Assembly (NCBI RefSeq): GCF_005503145.1
Contig: NZ_SCNV01000024.1
Coordinates: 1-64,000, forward strand
Source of the DNA: Burkholderia sp. 4M9327F10
GTDB lineage: Bacteria > Pseudomonadota > Gammaproteobacteria > Burkholderiales > Burkholderiaceae
Reading direction: 5' to 3'
Length of the DNA stretch: 64,000 nucleotides
In this document: positions 49,235 to 57,596 of the stretch, one piece after another
Layout of the letters: the number at the start of each line of letters is the position of its first letter
Position numbering within the stretch: position 1 is the stretch's first letter
The notes under the pieces: model-generated
What the model was told of the DNA's origin: nothing
Seen by the model: the letters and a program-made list of their open reading frames with translations, nothing else
The model's database searches: none
Position numbers and translations under genes: made by a program

Positions 49235-51034
49235 TCAATCGAGCCGGAACTGGGTGACGGCCGTGGCAAGGTTGACCGCCTGCGATTGCAGCGCCGCGGC
49301 GGCGGCGGTGGATTGCTCCACCAGCGCCGCGTTTTGCTGCACCATCTCGTCAAGCTGGCTGACCGCGCGGTTCACTTCCTGAATGCCGCGCGTCTGTTCA
49401 TTGGCGGCCTGGGTGATTTCGGAAATGATCGTCGTCACGTTGGAAACGTTGCTGACGATCTCCGTCATCGTTTCGCCGGCATGGCGCACCTGGTTCGAGC
49501 CGGAGGTGACGCTCGCCACCGTCGACTCGATCAGCCCCTTGATCTCCTTGGCGGCCTGCGCGCTGCGCTGCGCGAGGCTGCGCACTTCGCCCGCCACCAC
49601 CGCGAAGCCGCGGCCCTGTTCGCCGGCGCGCGCCGCTTCCACCGCCGCGTTCAGGGCGAGGATGTTGGTCTGGAAAGCGATGCCGTCGATCACGCCGATG
49701 ATGTCGGCAATCTTCACCGAGGCGCTTTCGATTTCACGCATCGTCGTGATGACCTCGGAGATCACCACGCCGCCGCGCGAGGCGACCAGCGAAGCAGACG
49801 CGGCGGTGTCGTCGGCCTGCCTGGCCGCGCTTGCCGACTGGCCGACCGTCGCGGTGATTTCTTCCATCGATGCCGCGGTCTGCTGCAGGCTCGCGGCAGC
49901 GGACTCGGTGCGGCCTGACAGGTCGACGTTGCCGGCGGCAATTTCGTTGGCGGCCACGTGCACCGATTGGCTGGCCTCGCGGATCTGCCGCATCACGCGG
50001 CTCAGCTTCTCGATGAAAGTGTTGAACGCGTGGGCGATCTGCGCCACTTCATCGCTGCCGATAGCGGGCAGGCGCTGGGTCAGGTCGCCTTCGCCGGAGC
50101 CGATCGCATCCATCGCGTCGCGGACTTCCGAGAGACGCCGGAACGACACCGCGGTCACTGCGGCGACGACGGCCGCAGCAAGGCCGGCAATCACGATCAG
50201 CGCAATGATCGAGGCCGTCAGCAGCGAACGCATGCCGGCGGTCGCTTCGGCCTTGTCGAGCGCAACGATGGCGATCCAGTCGGTGCCGGCAATCGGCAGC
50301 GCGCGCAGCAGCTTGGGGCTGCCGCCCACGTCGACCTGCAGCGGATGGGCCGCCGTGGCGAGCGCGGCGAGCTTGTCGGCGCTCAGCTCGGGCATGAGAT
50401 CGGTGACCGGCTTCAAGGTCAGCTTGGGGTCCGGGTGCGCGACGATCAGGCCGCTGCTGTTGACCAGCATGCCGAAGCTAGACGGCGTGGGATGAATCGC
50501 CTTCACGTTGGCGATCACGTTGTCCATTTCGAGGGTGCCCGACACCACGGCCTTCAAGGCGCCGTCGCGAATGACCGGTGAGGCGAACGAGACGATCAGA
50601 TGGCCGTTGGAGATGGACACGTACGGTTGCGTCACCACCGGCTTGCCTGCCGCCACCGCCTGCTTGTACCAGGGGCGGCTGGTCGGATCGTAGTTGGACG
50701 GGATGCCGGTGAGGTCCGAGAACTTGTAGGTCTTGTCGGGATAACCGACGAAGACGTTGGTGAAGTTCCCGGCGCTTGCCATCAGCTTCAAGGCCGGTAC
50801 CGGGTCGGGCTGCAGCACGGTATCCTGCAGCGAGGTAATCATCTGACTATTGACGGCAACCCATTGGTTGATTCCGGCCACGTGACCGCTTTCGACGGCC
50901 GTGAGGCTGCTGTCGATCGAATCGGTGTTGTATCCATTGGCCACAACGTAGTTGAGAACCGCATTGGCTGCGAGCGCCACGACAACGATGGCGACGCACA
51001 GCGCGACGATGCGCGCGCGAATGGAGGAAAACAT
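49235..51034 (-). CDS. Methyl-accepting chemotaxis protein with dCACHE sensor
   Basis: 599 residues from ATG 51034. Membrane helices lie at about residues 8-30 and 270-295. Between them is a dCACHE sensor with SNYDPTSRPWYKQAVAAG and VVTQPYVSISNGHLIVSFA. HAMP and a signalling domain with IAFQTNILALNAAVEAARAG follow. It is on the same strand as the preceding receptor (GTG start 49050), separated by 184 bases, so the two could be co-transcribed. The ligand-binding pocket resembles amino-acid dCACHE receptors, but ligand identity is not readable. Confidence 0.93.
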   Translation of the reverse strand: MFSSIRARIVALCVAIVVVALAANAVLNYVVANGYNTDSIDSSLTAVESGHVAGINQWVAVNSQMITSLQDTVLQPDPVPALKLMASAGNFTNVFVGYPDKTYKFSDLTGIPSNYDPTSRPWYKQAVAAGKPVVTQPYVSISNGHLIVSFASPVIRDGALKAVVSGTLEMDNVIANVKAIHPTPSSFGMLVNSSGLIVAHPDPKLTLKPVTDLMPELSADKLAALATAAHPLQVDVGGSPKLLRALPIAGTDWIAIVALDKAEATAGMRSLLTASIIALIVIAGLAAAVVAAVTAVSFRRLSEVRDAMDAIGSGEGDLTQRLPAIGSDEVAQIAHAFNTFIEKLSRVMRQIREASQSVHVAANEIAAGNVDLSGRTESAAASLQQTAASMEEITATVGQSASAARQADDTAASASLVASRGGVVISEVITTMREIESASVKIADIIGVIDGIAFQTNILALNAAVEAARAGEQGRGFAVVAGEVRSLAQRSAQAAKEIKGLIESTVASVTSGSNQVRHAGETMTEIVSNVSNVTTIISEITQAANEQTRGIQEVNRAVSQLDEMVQQNAALVEQSTAAAAALQSQAVNLATAVTQFRLD

Positions 51035-51348
51035 GATGGGCGCCTTTCAGGGGTGTTCGGGAATCGGCAAGGCTATGCGCCTCGTTCCGGTATACGGCGG
51101 CGCGGCGGGAGACTTGAGCGGGGCGCTCTGGCCGCCGCTTTCGTCGCGTTACAGGAGGTGGCTTTAGCCCTTGTGGCAAGGCACTTTATGACGGCAAGCG
51201 ATTTTGCCCGACGGCTTCGCTTTTTCAACACATGCTGGGGACGCGCTGCGTTGTATTTGTCTGTAGATATCGCTTCTGCTTTTGTATGAACTTATCGCAG
51301 GCGTGCGCTATGGCGGCGAGCCGTTGGCAACTGTGCCGCCGGCGCGTC
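51035..51348. other. Intergenic region, MCP promoter side
   Basis: 314 bases between the chemoreceptor start (minus strand) and the stop of the MocR-type regulator. It must contain the receptor promoter. I found no clear sigma-28 or sigma-70 elements and no small gene. Confidence 0.4.
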
Positions 51349-52740
51349 TCACATCATCGCCGAGTGCAGATGATGCGGATGCTCGAACGCCTCGGCGATG
51401 ATATGCAGCGCCGCCTCGCATTCCTCCCGGCTCTTCGAACCGCCCAGGCACACGCGCAATGCGTTGGGCGGATTGCCATCGGTAGAAAACGCCGCGCTTG
51501 CCACGGCGGCGATGCCCTGGTTGCGCAACTGCAGCGCCAGCTCCGATGAGCTCCAGCCGTCCTCGCCGGGAATCGGCAGCCACAGATGAAAGCCTTCTGC
51601 ATGTGCATCGTAAGCCCACGCGTCGAGTACGCGCGCCGCGATAAGCTGGCGCGCTTTCGATTCGCTGCGGATCGCGTTGAGCATCTCGACGGCCGTGCCG
51701 TCGTTGACCCACGCGGTCGCGAGCGACACCGTGAAGGGACTCGCCATGACGGTGGTGGCGCGCAACGCGCCGGCGAGGCGCAGCGTCTGGCGCGGTGTGG
51801 GCGCCTGCAGGTAGGCGACCCGCAAGCCGGCGCCAAGACTCTTCGACAGGCCCGTTACGTAGTAGGTCAGCTCCGGTGCGAAGCTCGCCAGTGCGTCCGG
51901 AGCCTGCTGCGGCAGCATCGCATAGGCGTCGTCCTCGATGATCGGCACGCTGTAGCGCAGCGCGACGTCCGCCAGCGCTTCACGGCGCTTGTGCGTGAGC
52001 GTTAGCGTGCTGGGGTTTTGCAGCGTTGGGTTGCAATAGAACGCGCTCGGCTTGTCGGTCTTGCAGAGCGCTTCGAAGGCATGCGCGAGCGGCCCCTCGT
52101 CGTCACGCGCGAGCGCCTGCAAGCGCACGCCCAGTTGCGCGGCGATGGCCTTGATGCCCGGATAGGCCAACGTGTCCAGACAGATCATGCCGCCCGGCCG
52201 CGCGAGTTGCGAGACCAGCGCGACCAGCGCGCTATGAATGCCGGGGCACACCAGCACGTTGTCGGCCAGGCAACTGGGCAGGCGCCGTTTGAGCCACTCC
52301 GCGCCGGCCGCCTTGTCGGCGGGTGTGCCGCCGAAGTCCTGATAGCGCAGGAGCTGATAGGGATCGCTTGCGGCCATCAAACGCGCGGCCGATTCGCGTA
52401 GCCGCGCTGCATGGTCGGCCGGCTCCGGCGGCGTGTTCATGGTCATTTCGATGCTGCTGCCGCCCGCGAGCGGCAGCGTGGCGGTGCGGCCGCGCACGAA
52501 AGTGCCGCTGCCGGCGCGCGAATCGAGCAGGCCGCGTTTCTTCGCTTCGGCGTAGGCGCGCGCCACGGTCGTGTAGTTGAGCCCGAGTTCGCCGGCGAGA
52601 TCGCGCAGGCCGGGCATCCGGTCGCGCGGCCGCAGGCGCCCGGTGGCGAGGTCCTCTTCGATCAATTCGGGAATCGCGAGGTAAGCAGGCTTGCGCAGTT
52701 CGGCAAGGCGTTTGATCCAGTGATGTGTCGGGCTACTCAT
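51349..52740 (-). CDS. MocR-type regulator (GntR wHTH fused to aminotransferase domain)
   Basis: The 463-residue protein joins an N-terminal GntR-type winged helix (about residues 10-85; LRDLAGELGLNYTTVARAYA) to a fold-type I aminotransferase domain. The PLP Schiff-base lysine is predicted as Lys300 in TGLSKSLGAGLR, and IIEDDAYAML provides the ring-binding aspartate. MocR proteins use PLP or an amino-acid adduct as effector and usually regulate a divergent operon. Here the divergent operon is the Nit1C cluster, whose first start is 357 bases away. The intergenic region carries repeated TGATCG elements, a candidate operator. The protein probably senses an amino compound linked to that pathway; its effector is unknown. 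Confidence 0.93.
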   Translation of the reverse strand: MSSPTHHWIKRLAELRKPAYLAIPELIEEDLATGRLRPRDRMPGLRDLAGELGLNYTTVARAYAEAKKRGLLDSRAGSGTFVRGRTATLPLAGGSSIEMTMNTPPEPADHAARLRESAARLMAASDPYQLLRYQDFGGTPADKAAGAEWLKRRLPSCLADNVLVCPGIHSALVALVSQLARPGGMICLDTLAYPGIKAIAAQLGVRLQALARDDEGPLAHAFEALCKTDKPSAFYCNPTLQNPSTLTLTHKRREALADVALRYSVPIIEDDAYAMLPQQAPDALASFAPELTYYVTGLSKSLGAGLRVAYLQAPTPRQTLRLAGALRATTVMASPFTVSLATAWVNDGTAVEMLNAIRSESKARQLIAARVLDAWAYDAHAEGFHLWLPIPGEDGWSSSELALQLRNQGIAAVASAAFSTDGNPPNALRVCLGGSKSREECEAALHIIAEAFEHPHHLHSAMM

Positions 52741-53097
52741 CGTTTTCGCAACAGGTCAAAAAGTGATCGCTTCCATTGATCGGACTGATCGTATCTGGTG
52801 AATGGGCGCACCGGCGCTGCGCACCTGCACCAGCCGGATCGCACCTGGCTGGTGCGATTCGAGTCTCTAACGGCGTTTCGCCTGGTTGCGCTGGCAGTAC
52901 GCAAGCTTCGGGCCAAAAATTTTTTCGACTCGCTTGACGAATGATCGTCTGTTTGATTGGAAAGTGATCGCATCGGCGGCGGCGATCAGTGGCACGGCCG
53001 TTGCGTAAGTGGGCTCGGCGCAGACGTCATGCGGCGCTGCCCGTTGCTTCGCAACCCCGCGACATTCCTGTTCACGCAACTCACCTTGGAGAGTGCC
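52741..53097. promoter_or_regulatory. Putative MocR/Nit1C control region with TGATCG repeats
   Basis: The 357-base divergent region contains TGATCG at 52764-52769, 52777-52782, 52786-52791, 52942-52947 and 52965-52970, plus its complement CGATCA at 52983-52988. AAAGTGATCGC is repeated exactly at 52760-52770 and 52961-52971. Between the two groups lies a perfect 9-bp inverted repeat, GCACCAGCC (52827-52835) and GGCTGGTGC (52847-52855). Multiple direct repeats are typical of MocR operators. Confidence 0.65.
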
Positions 53098-53580
53098 ATG
53101 CCAGCCGTCAACAAACCGCTGCATCAGAAGGGCGATTACCTCGTCGATTACGAAGAGAAGGTCTTCGAGGACGTGAAGGCCGAGCCGGGCGAAAAGGCGC
53201 TCGTCACATTTCACACGGTGGCGTTCGAAGGCTCGATCGGTTTCGTCAATATGCTGCAGGCCACGCGCCTGCAGCGCAAAGGCTTCGAGACGTCCGTGCT
53301 GCTGTACGGGCCGGGCGTCACGCTCGGTTTGCAGCGCGGCTTTCCGACGCTTGGCGACGAGGCGTTTCCCGGCCATCTGAACTTCAACAAGCAGTTGCTC
53401 AAGTTCATGGAAGAGGGCGGCAAGGTGTACGCGTGCCGCTTTGCCTTGCAGGCGCTGTATGGGCATGGCGAGGCCTCGCTGATCGAAGGGATCCGGCCAA
53501 TCAGCCCGCTCGATGTGCTCGATATCCAGCTGCTGCATCGTAAGGACAACGCGCTAATCATCCACACCTGGACGGTCTGA
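53098..53580 (+). CDS. nitB: Nit1C protein NitB, MSMEG_0572/Sll0783 family
   Basis: 160 residues from ATG 53098, which GGAGAG precedes. It belongs to the MSMEG_0572/Sll0783 'nitrogen starvation response' family: EKALVTFHTVAFEGSIGFVN, ATRLQRKGFETSVLLYGPGV, GGKVYACRFALQALYG, with a DsrE/F-like alpha/beta fold. DsrE-like proteins often act as sulfur or small-molecule carriers, or as non-catalytic partners. It is the first gene of a seven-gene cluster that matches Nit1C in gene set and order; clusters of this kind have been linked to growth on cyanide as nitrogen source. The precise role of NitB is unknown. nitC starts 18 bases after its stop. Confidence 0.9.
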   Translation: MPAVNKPLHQKGDYLVDYEEKVFEDVKAEPGEKALVTFHTVAFEGSIGFVNMLQATRLQRKGFETSVLLYGPGVTLGLQRGFPTLGDEAFPGHLNFNKQLLKFMEEGGKVYACRFALQALYGHGEASLIEGIRPISPLDVLDIQLLHRKDNALIIHTWTV

Positions 53581-53598
53581 GCACAGGCGGCTATCACC

Positions 53599-54645
53599 AT
53601 GTCTGAAAAACGCATTGTCCGTGCCGCTGCGGTGCAGATCTCGCCGGATTTCGAACGCAGCGACGGCACCCTCAACAAGGTCTGCGAGGCAATCGACCAG
53701 GCGGCGCGCGAAGGCGTGCAACTGATCGTGTTTCCCGAGACCTTCGTGCCGTACTACCCGTATTTCTCGTTCGTGAGGCCGCCGGTGGCGTCCGGCGCCG
53801 ATCACATGCGGCTCTACGAAGAAGCGGTGGTGGTGCCGGGGCCGGTCACGAACGCCGTCGCCGAGCGGGCTCGCGTGAATCGCATGGTGGTTGTGCTCGG
53901 TGTCAACGAGCGCGATCACGGCAGCCTCTACAACACGCAACTGATCTTCGACGCGGACGGTCAGTTGTTGCTCAGACGCCGCAAGATCACGCCAACTTTC
54001 CACGAACGGATGATCTGGGGGCAAGGCGATGCCGCCGGGTTGAAGGTCGTGCAGACAGCCTTTGCGCGGGTCGGCGCGCTCGCCTGCTGGGAGCACTACA
54101 ACCCGCTCGCGCGCTACGCGTTGATGACGCAGCACGAAGAGATTCACTGCAGCCAGTTTCCGGGCTCGCTAGTGGGGCCGATTTTCGCCGAACAGATCGA
54201 AGTCACGATCCGCCATCATGCGCTGGAGTCGGGCTGCTTTGTCGTCAATGCGACCGGGTGGCTGACCGAAGCGCAGATCGCCTCGGTCACGGGCGACACG
54301 AATCTGCAAAGGGCGCTGCGCGGCGGCTGCAATACGGCGATCGTCTCGCCCGAAGGGCAGCATCTCGCGCAGCCGCTGCGTGAGGGCGAGGGCATGGTGA
54401 TCGCCGATCTCGACATGGCGCTGATCACCAAGCGAAAACGCATGATGGATTCGGTCGGTCATTACGCGCGGCCTGAACTGCTGAGCCTCGTCATCAACGA
54501 ACGGCCCGCCGCGACGGTAACGCCGATGCCTGCGTGGGGCAGCGTTGCGGCCGCCCATGCGGGTGCCGATTTCAACTCAACCGAAGGATGCCGCGATGAA
54601 CTCCAGCGAGACCCTGCCGGCCGCGAGCCGGCAATTGATGACTGA
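53599..54645 (+). CDS. nitC: Nitrilase of the Nit1C cluster (Nit6803 family)
   Basis: 348-residue nitrilase-superfamily enzyme with catalytic triad Glu47 (FPETFVP), Lys129 (RRKITPTFHER) and Cys163 (LACWEHYNP). This is the Nit1-type nitrilase always found with the Nit1C genes. It should hydrolyse a nitrile to the acid and ammonia without metals. In related clusters the cyanotrophy phenotype needs this gene, so the substrate may be a cyanide-derived nitrile made by the partner enzymes (inference). The C-terminal 30 residues overlap the start of nitD by 50 bases. Confidence 0.95.
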   Translation: MSEKRIVRAAAVQISPDFERSDGTLNKVCEAIDQAAREGVQLIVFPETFVPYYPYFSFVRPPVASGADHMRLYEEAVVVPGPVTNAVAERARVNRMVVVLGVNERDHGSLYNTQLIFDADGQLLLRRRKITPTFHERMIWGQGDAAGLKVVQTAFARVGALACWEHYNPLARYALMTQHEEIHCSQFPGSLVGPIFAEQIEVTIRHHALESGCFVVNATGWLTEAQIASVTGDTNLQRALRGGCNTAIVSPEGQHLAQPLREGEGMVIADLDMALITKRKRMMDSVGHYARPELLSLVINERPAATVTPMPAWGSVAAAHAGADFNSTEGCRDELQRDPAGREPAIDD

Positions 54646-55708
54646 GCTGCAGTCGGCGGGCTTGAGGCTTGCCGATCCGGGGACGGGAGCCGGCAGCCGG
54701 CGCGGCGGCGCGGGGCCGTCGGACCACAAGGCCGTGACGGTGGATGGCGTGACCATCATGGTGCCGGTGCATACCCATAGCGCCTGGCATTCGCCGTTCG
54801 TGGCGGCGCCCGCAGACGCAAACGGCGTCAGTGCGCTGCTGCGCGGCACGATCCCGATTGCCAATATCAGCTTTCCGAAGGCGCCGCGTTTTTACGGCAT
54901 GCAGACGCTCGACGGCGTGCCGTATTCGCATATCGCCACGCTGCACAGCGCCGACGTGCTGGCGACTACCGTATTGCAGACCTGCATCCGCTACGAGAGC
55001 CGCCGCAAAACCTGCAAGTTTTGCGCAATCGGCCAGTCGCTTGCGGCGGGCCGCACGATTGCGCGCAAGACTCCGGAACAGCTTGCCGAAGTGGCGCGCG
55101 CAGCGGTGCTGCTCGACGGCGTCAAGCACATGGTTCTGACCACGGGTACGCCGCCTTCCAGCGACCGCGGCGCGCAGATTCTCTGCGACAGCGCGTTTGC
55201 GATTCGTGCCGCCGTCGATCTGCCGATCCAGGCTCAGTGCGAACCGCCCGACGACGACCGCTGGTTCGCGCGCATGAAGGCGAGCGGCATCGACACGCTC
55301 GGCATGCATCTGGAAGTGGTGACGCCGGCCTTGCGCGAACGCATCATGCCGGGCAAGTCGAGCGTCCCGGTGTCGCGCTACATGGAGGCGTTCAAGGCGG
55401 CGGTGGCGGTATTCGGCCGCGGCCAGGTGAGCACCTACATCCTCGCGGGCCTCGGCGATAGCGCCGCAGCGATTCTGACGATCTCGCGCGAGCTGATCGA
55501 ACTGGGCGTGTATCCGTTCGTGGTGCCGTTCGTGCCGATCAGCGGCACGCCGCTCGAGGACCATCCGGCGCCCACACCCGAATTCATGAAGTCGGTGCTG
55601 CAGCCGCTTGGGGCCATGCTTTCCGCCGCCGGGTTGCGTTCGAGCGATATCAAGGCCGGTTGCGGCAGATGCGGCGCGTGTTCGTCGCTGTCTTCGTACG
55701 AGGTGTAA
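54596..55708 (+). CDS. nitD: Radical SAM enzyme of the Nit1C cluster (MSMEG_0568 family)
   Basis: 370 residues from ATG 54596; this start overlaps the end of nitC by 50 bases. The [4Fe-4S] motif is CX9CX2C (Cys130, Cys140, Cys143; CIRYESRRKTCKFC), longer than the usual CX3CX2C. The rest of the TIM-barrel core is recognisable: a glycine-rich LTTGTPPSSDRG for SAM, QCEPPDDDRWF and LGMHLEVV. The C-terminus carries a second cysteine set, CX2CX2C (Cys356, 359, 362), which may hold an extra cluster. The family occurs only with Nit1C. Its reaction is unknown; a SAM-radical step that builds or breaks a nitrile precursor is a reasonable guess only. Confidence 0.93.
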   Translation: MNSSETLPAASRQLMTELQSAGLRLADPGTGAGSRRGGAGPSDHKAVTVDGVTIMVPVHTHSAWHSPFVAAPADANGVSALLRGTIPIANISFPKAPRFYGMQTLDGVPYSHIATLHSADVLATTVLQTCIRYESRRKTCKFCAIGQSLAAGRTIARKTPEQLAEVARAAVLLDGVKHMVLTTGTPPSSDRGAQILCDSAFAIRAAVDLPIQAQCEPPDDDRWFARMKASGIDTLGMHLEVVTPALRERIMPGKSSVPVSRYMEAFKAAVAVFGRGQVSTYILAGLGDSAAAILTISRELIELGVYPFVVPFVPISGTPLEDHPAPTPEFMKSVLQPLGAMLSAAGLRSSDIKAGCGRCGACSSLSSYEV

Positions 55709-55710
55709 CC

Positions 55711-56286
55711 ATGTTTGGCGAAGCGATCGCAGGCGTATCCGAAGAGTTCGATCTCGCGTCGGTGTTGTACGCGCCGACCGAATACCGCATCAAGTGGACG
55801 ACGCTGCCGTGGGAAGCTCAGGAGGCCTACAAGCTGCGGCGCGCGGTGTTCTGCATCGAGCAGGGCATCTTCGTCGGCGACGACCGTGACGGGATCGACG
55901 AACGCGCCCAGCAACTGGTGGCGGTGAGCTGCATTGCCGGGATGCCCGAGCAGGTGGTGGGCACGGTGCGCATCCATCAGGAGGCGCCGGGCGTGTGGTA
56001 CGGCTCGCGGCTGGCGGTGCACGCGGCGTTTCGGCGCCACGGCAAGATTGGCGCGACCTTGATCCGCCTTGCCGTGACCAGCGCTCACGCGCTCGGTTGC
56101 GAGACCTTTCTGGCGCACGTGCAGAGCCAGAACGTGCCCTTGTTCCAGGCCTTGCATTGGGATGTGCTCGCCGAGGAGACGTTGCTCGGGCGCCCGCACC
56201 ATCTGATGCAGGCGCAGCTCGAACACTATCCGCCGTGCACGGCGCCGCGCAGCGGCTTTGTCACGCAAGCGCGGAGCGTGTCATGA
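55711..56286 (+). CDS. nitE: GNAT N-acyltransferase of Nit1C (MSMEG_0567/Sll0786 family)
   Basis: 191 residues from ATG 55711, 2 bases after nitD. A GNAT fold is visible: EAYKLRRAVFCIEQGIFVGDD in the N-terminal part, VGTVRIHQEAPGVWYGSRLAV, and the acyl-CoA binding R-x-x-G/H-x-G/A motif FRRHGKIGATLIR. It should acylate an amine or hydroxyl of a pathway intermediate, with acetyl-CoA as the typical donor. Its stop overlaps the nitF start (ATGA). The family is restricted to nitrogen-starvation / Nit1C loci. Confidence 0.92.
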   Translation: MFGEAIAGVSEEFDLASVLYAPTEYRIKWTTLPWEAQEAYKLRRAVFCIEQGIFVGDDRDGIDERAQQLVAVSCIAGMPEQVVGTVRIHQEAPGVWYGSRLAVHAAFRRHGKIGATLIRLAVTSAHALGCETFLAHVQSQNVPLFQALHWDVLAEETLLGRPHHLMQAQLEHYPPCTAPRSGFVTQARSVS

Positions 56287-57260
56287 GCGTCGCGGAGCTG
56301 GTCGCCGGCTTGCGCGAGAGCCGCGGCTTCCGGCACAAGACCGACATCGCGGGTGTGGTGTCGTCTCTTGCGCAGCGGCTACCGGGAGGCGCGGGCGCGC
56401 TGGGTCAGGCCGTGGCGCTCGGCGACGATTGCGCGGCGCTGGCCGATGGCGACGGTTACCTGCTGTTCGCGATCGAAGGCATGGTCAGCGACTTCGTGCA
56501 GGCCATGCCCTGGTTCGCCGGCTACAGCAGCGTGATGGTGAACGTCAGCGATATCTATGCGATGGGCGGCCGGCCGCTCGCCGTGGTGGATGCGCTCTGG
56601 AGCGACGGCATCGAGGCTGCGCATGAGGTGCTGGCGGGCATGGCGGCGGCGTCGCTCGCGTATGGCGTGCCGATTGTCGGCGGTCACACCAATGCGCGCA
56701 GCGACCGGGCGCAACTGGCCGTATCGATTGTGGGGCGCGCGAAGGCGCTGCTGTCGAGTTTCAACGCGCGCCCCGGCGACCGCCTGCTGATGGCGGTCGA
56801 CCTGCGCGGCCGCTTCGAGGAGCCGTATCCGTTCTGGAACGCGTCGGTGGGGGCGGATGCCGCGCGTTTGCGCGGCGATCTGGCGTTGCTACCACACCTG
56901 GCGGAGAGCGGGCTATGCGATGCAGCCAAGGACATCAGCATGGCGGGCGCGCTGGGCACCGCCTTGATGTTGCTCGAGTGCTCGAAGGTGGGGGCGCGCA
57001 TCGATCTCGACGCGCTTCCCCAGCCCCCCGGGGTGCCGCTGGCGCGCTGGATCACGGCGTTTCCGAGCTTCGGCTATCTGCTCGCGGTGCGCGAAGAACG
57101 GGTTGCGCGGGTGCTGGCGCAATTCGAGGCCCGCGCGTTGGCCTGCGCCGAGATTGGAACGATCGATGCATCGCGCAAGGTGGTCGTGCACAGCGGCGAC
57201 GATGCGGCCGTGCTGTGGGACTTTAGCGGCGAGCCGTTCATCGTTCCAGCGGATCAATGA
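56283..57260 (+). CDS. nitF: AIR-synthase-like protein of Nit1C (Sll0787 family)
   Basis: 325-residue PurM/AIR-synthase fold enzyme. It has the ATP-binding acidic patch VALGDDCAALADGDG, and VNVSDIYAMGGRPLAVVDAL, GVPIVGGHTNARSD and SGLCDAAKDISMAGALGT, all aligned with ATP-site motifs of PurM, SelD and ThiL. These relatives activate a carbonyl or phosphorylate a small substrate with ATP, so it probably phosphorylates a Nit1C intermediate. It overlaps nitE and nitG by the 4-base ATGA linkage at both ends (if the upstream nitG start is used). Confidence 0.92.
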   Translation: MSVAELVAGLRESRGFRHKTDIAGVVSSLAQRLPGGAGALGQAVALGDDCAALADGDGYLLFAIEGMVSDFVQAMPWFAGYSSVMVNVSDIYAMGGRPLAVVDALWSDGIEAAHEVLAGMAAASLAYGVPIVGGHTNARSDRAQLAVSIVGRAKALLSSFNARPGDRLLMAVDLRGRFEEPYPFWNASVGADAARLRGDLALLPHLAESGLCDAAKDISMAGALGTALMLLECSKVGARIDLDALPQPPGVPLARWITAFPSFGYLLAVREERVARVLAQFEARALACAEIGTIDASRKVVVHSGDDAAVLWDFSGEPFIVPADQ

Positions 57261-57283
57261 GCCGTTCGCACAAGGGATTTTCC

Positions 57284-57568
57284 ATGCCTGTCATGCACTT
57301 TCGGATTCAGTGGCCCGATGGCGGCGAAGCGAATTGCTATTCGCCCTCACGGGTGGTCAGCGAGTTTTTTACGCCGGGTCACGCGTACCCGCTCGAGGAC
57401 TTCGTGCAACGTTCGCGCGAGGCGCTCGGCATCGCCTCGGAGCGCGTGCGGCAGAAGTACGGGTTCGCGTGTTCGGCGGCGCTGGATCAACTCGCGCAGA
57501 TCGAACGCGAGGCCGAGCGCTTTCGCGAGTGCGCGGGGGCGAGCGTGAAAGTCATCGAACTGATCTGA
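57284..57568 (+). CDS. nitG: Small Nit1C protein, MSMEG_0570 family
   Basis: Start ATG 57284, with AAGGGA 8 bases upstream, gives MPVMHFRIQWPDGGEANCYS, the family-type beginning; 94 residues. An upstream ATG at 57257, overlapping the nitF stop, would add nine residues and is possible. The rest (SPSRVVSEFFTPGHAYPLEDFVQRS; SERVRQKYGFACSAALDQLAQIE) matches the MSMEG_0570 nitrogen-starvation response family, with a single conserved cysteine before the helix. Function unknown; its constant presence in the cluster suggests a structural or carrier role. Confidence 0.9.
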   Translation: MPVMHFRIQWPDGGEANCYSPSRVVSEFFTPGHAYPLEDFVQRSREALGIASERVRQKYGFACSAALDQLAQIEREAERFRECAGASVKVIELI

Positions 57569-57596
57569 AGCCATTCTCTTCTTGCAAGGACACATC

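Noticed and set aside
51035..51348. Sigma-28 flagellar promoter for the third chemoreceptor
   Set aside because: A TAAA element followed after 15 bases by GCGACGAA matches only half of the -10 consensus; too weak to report.
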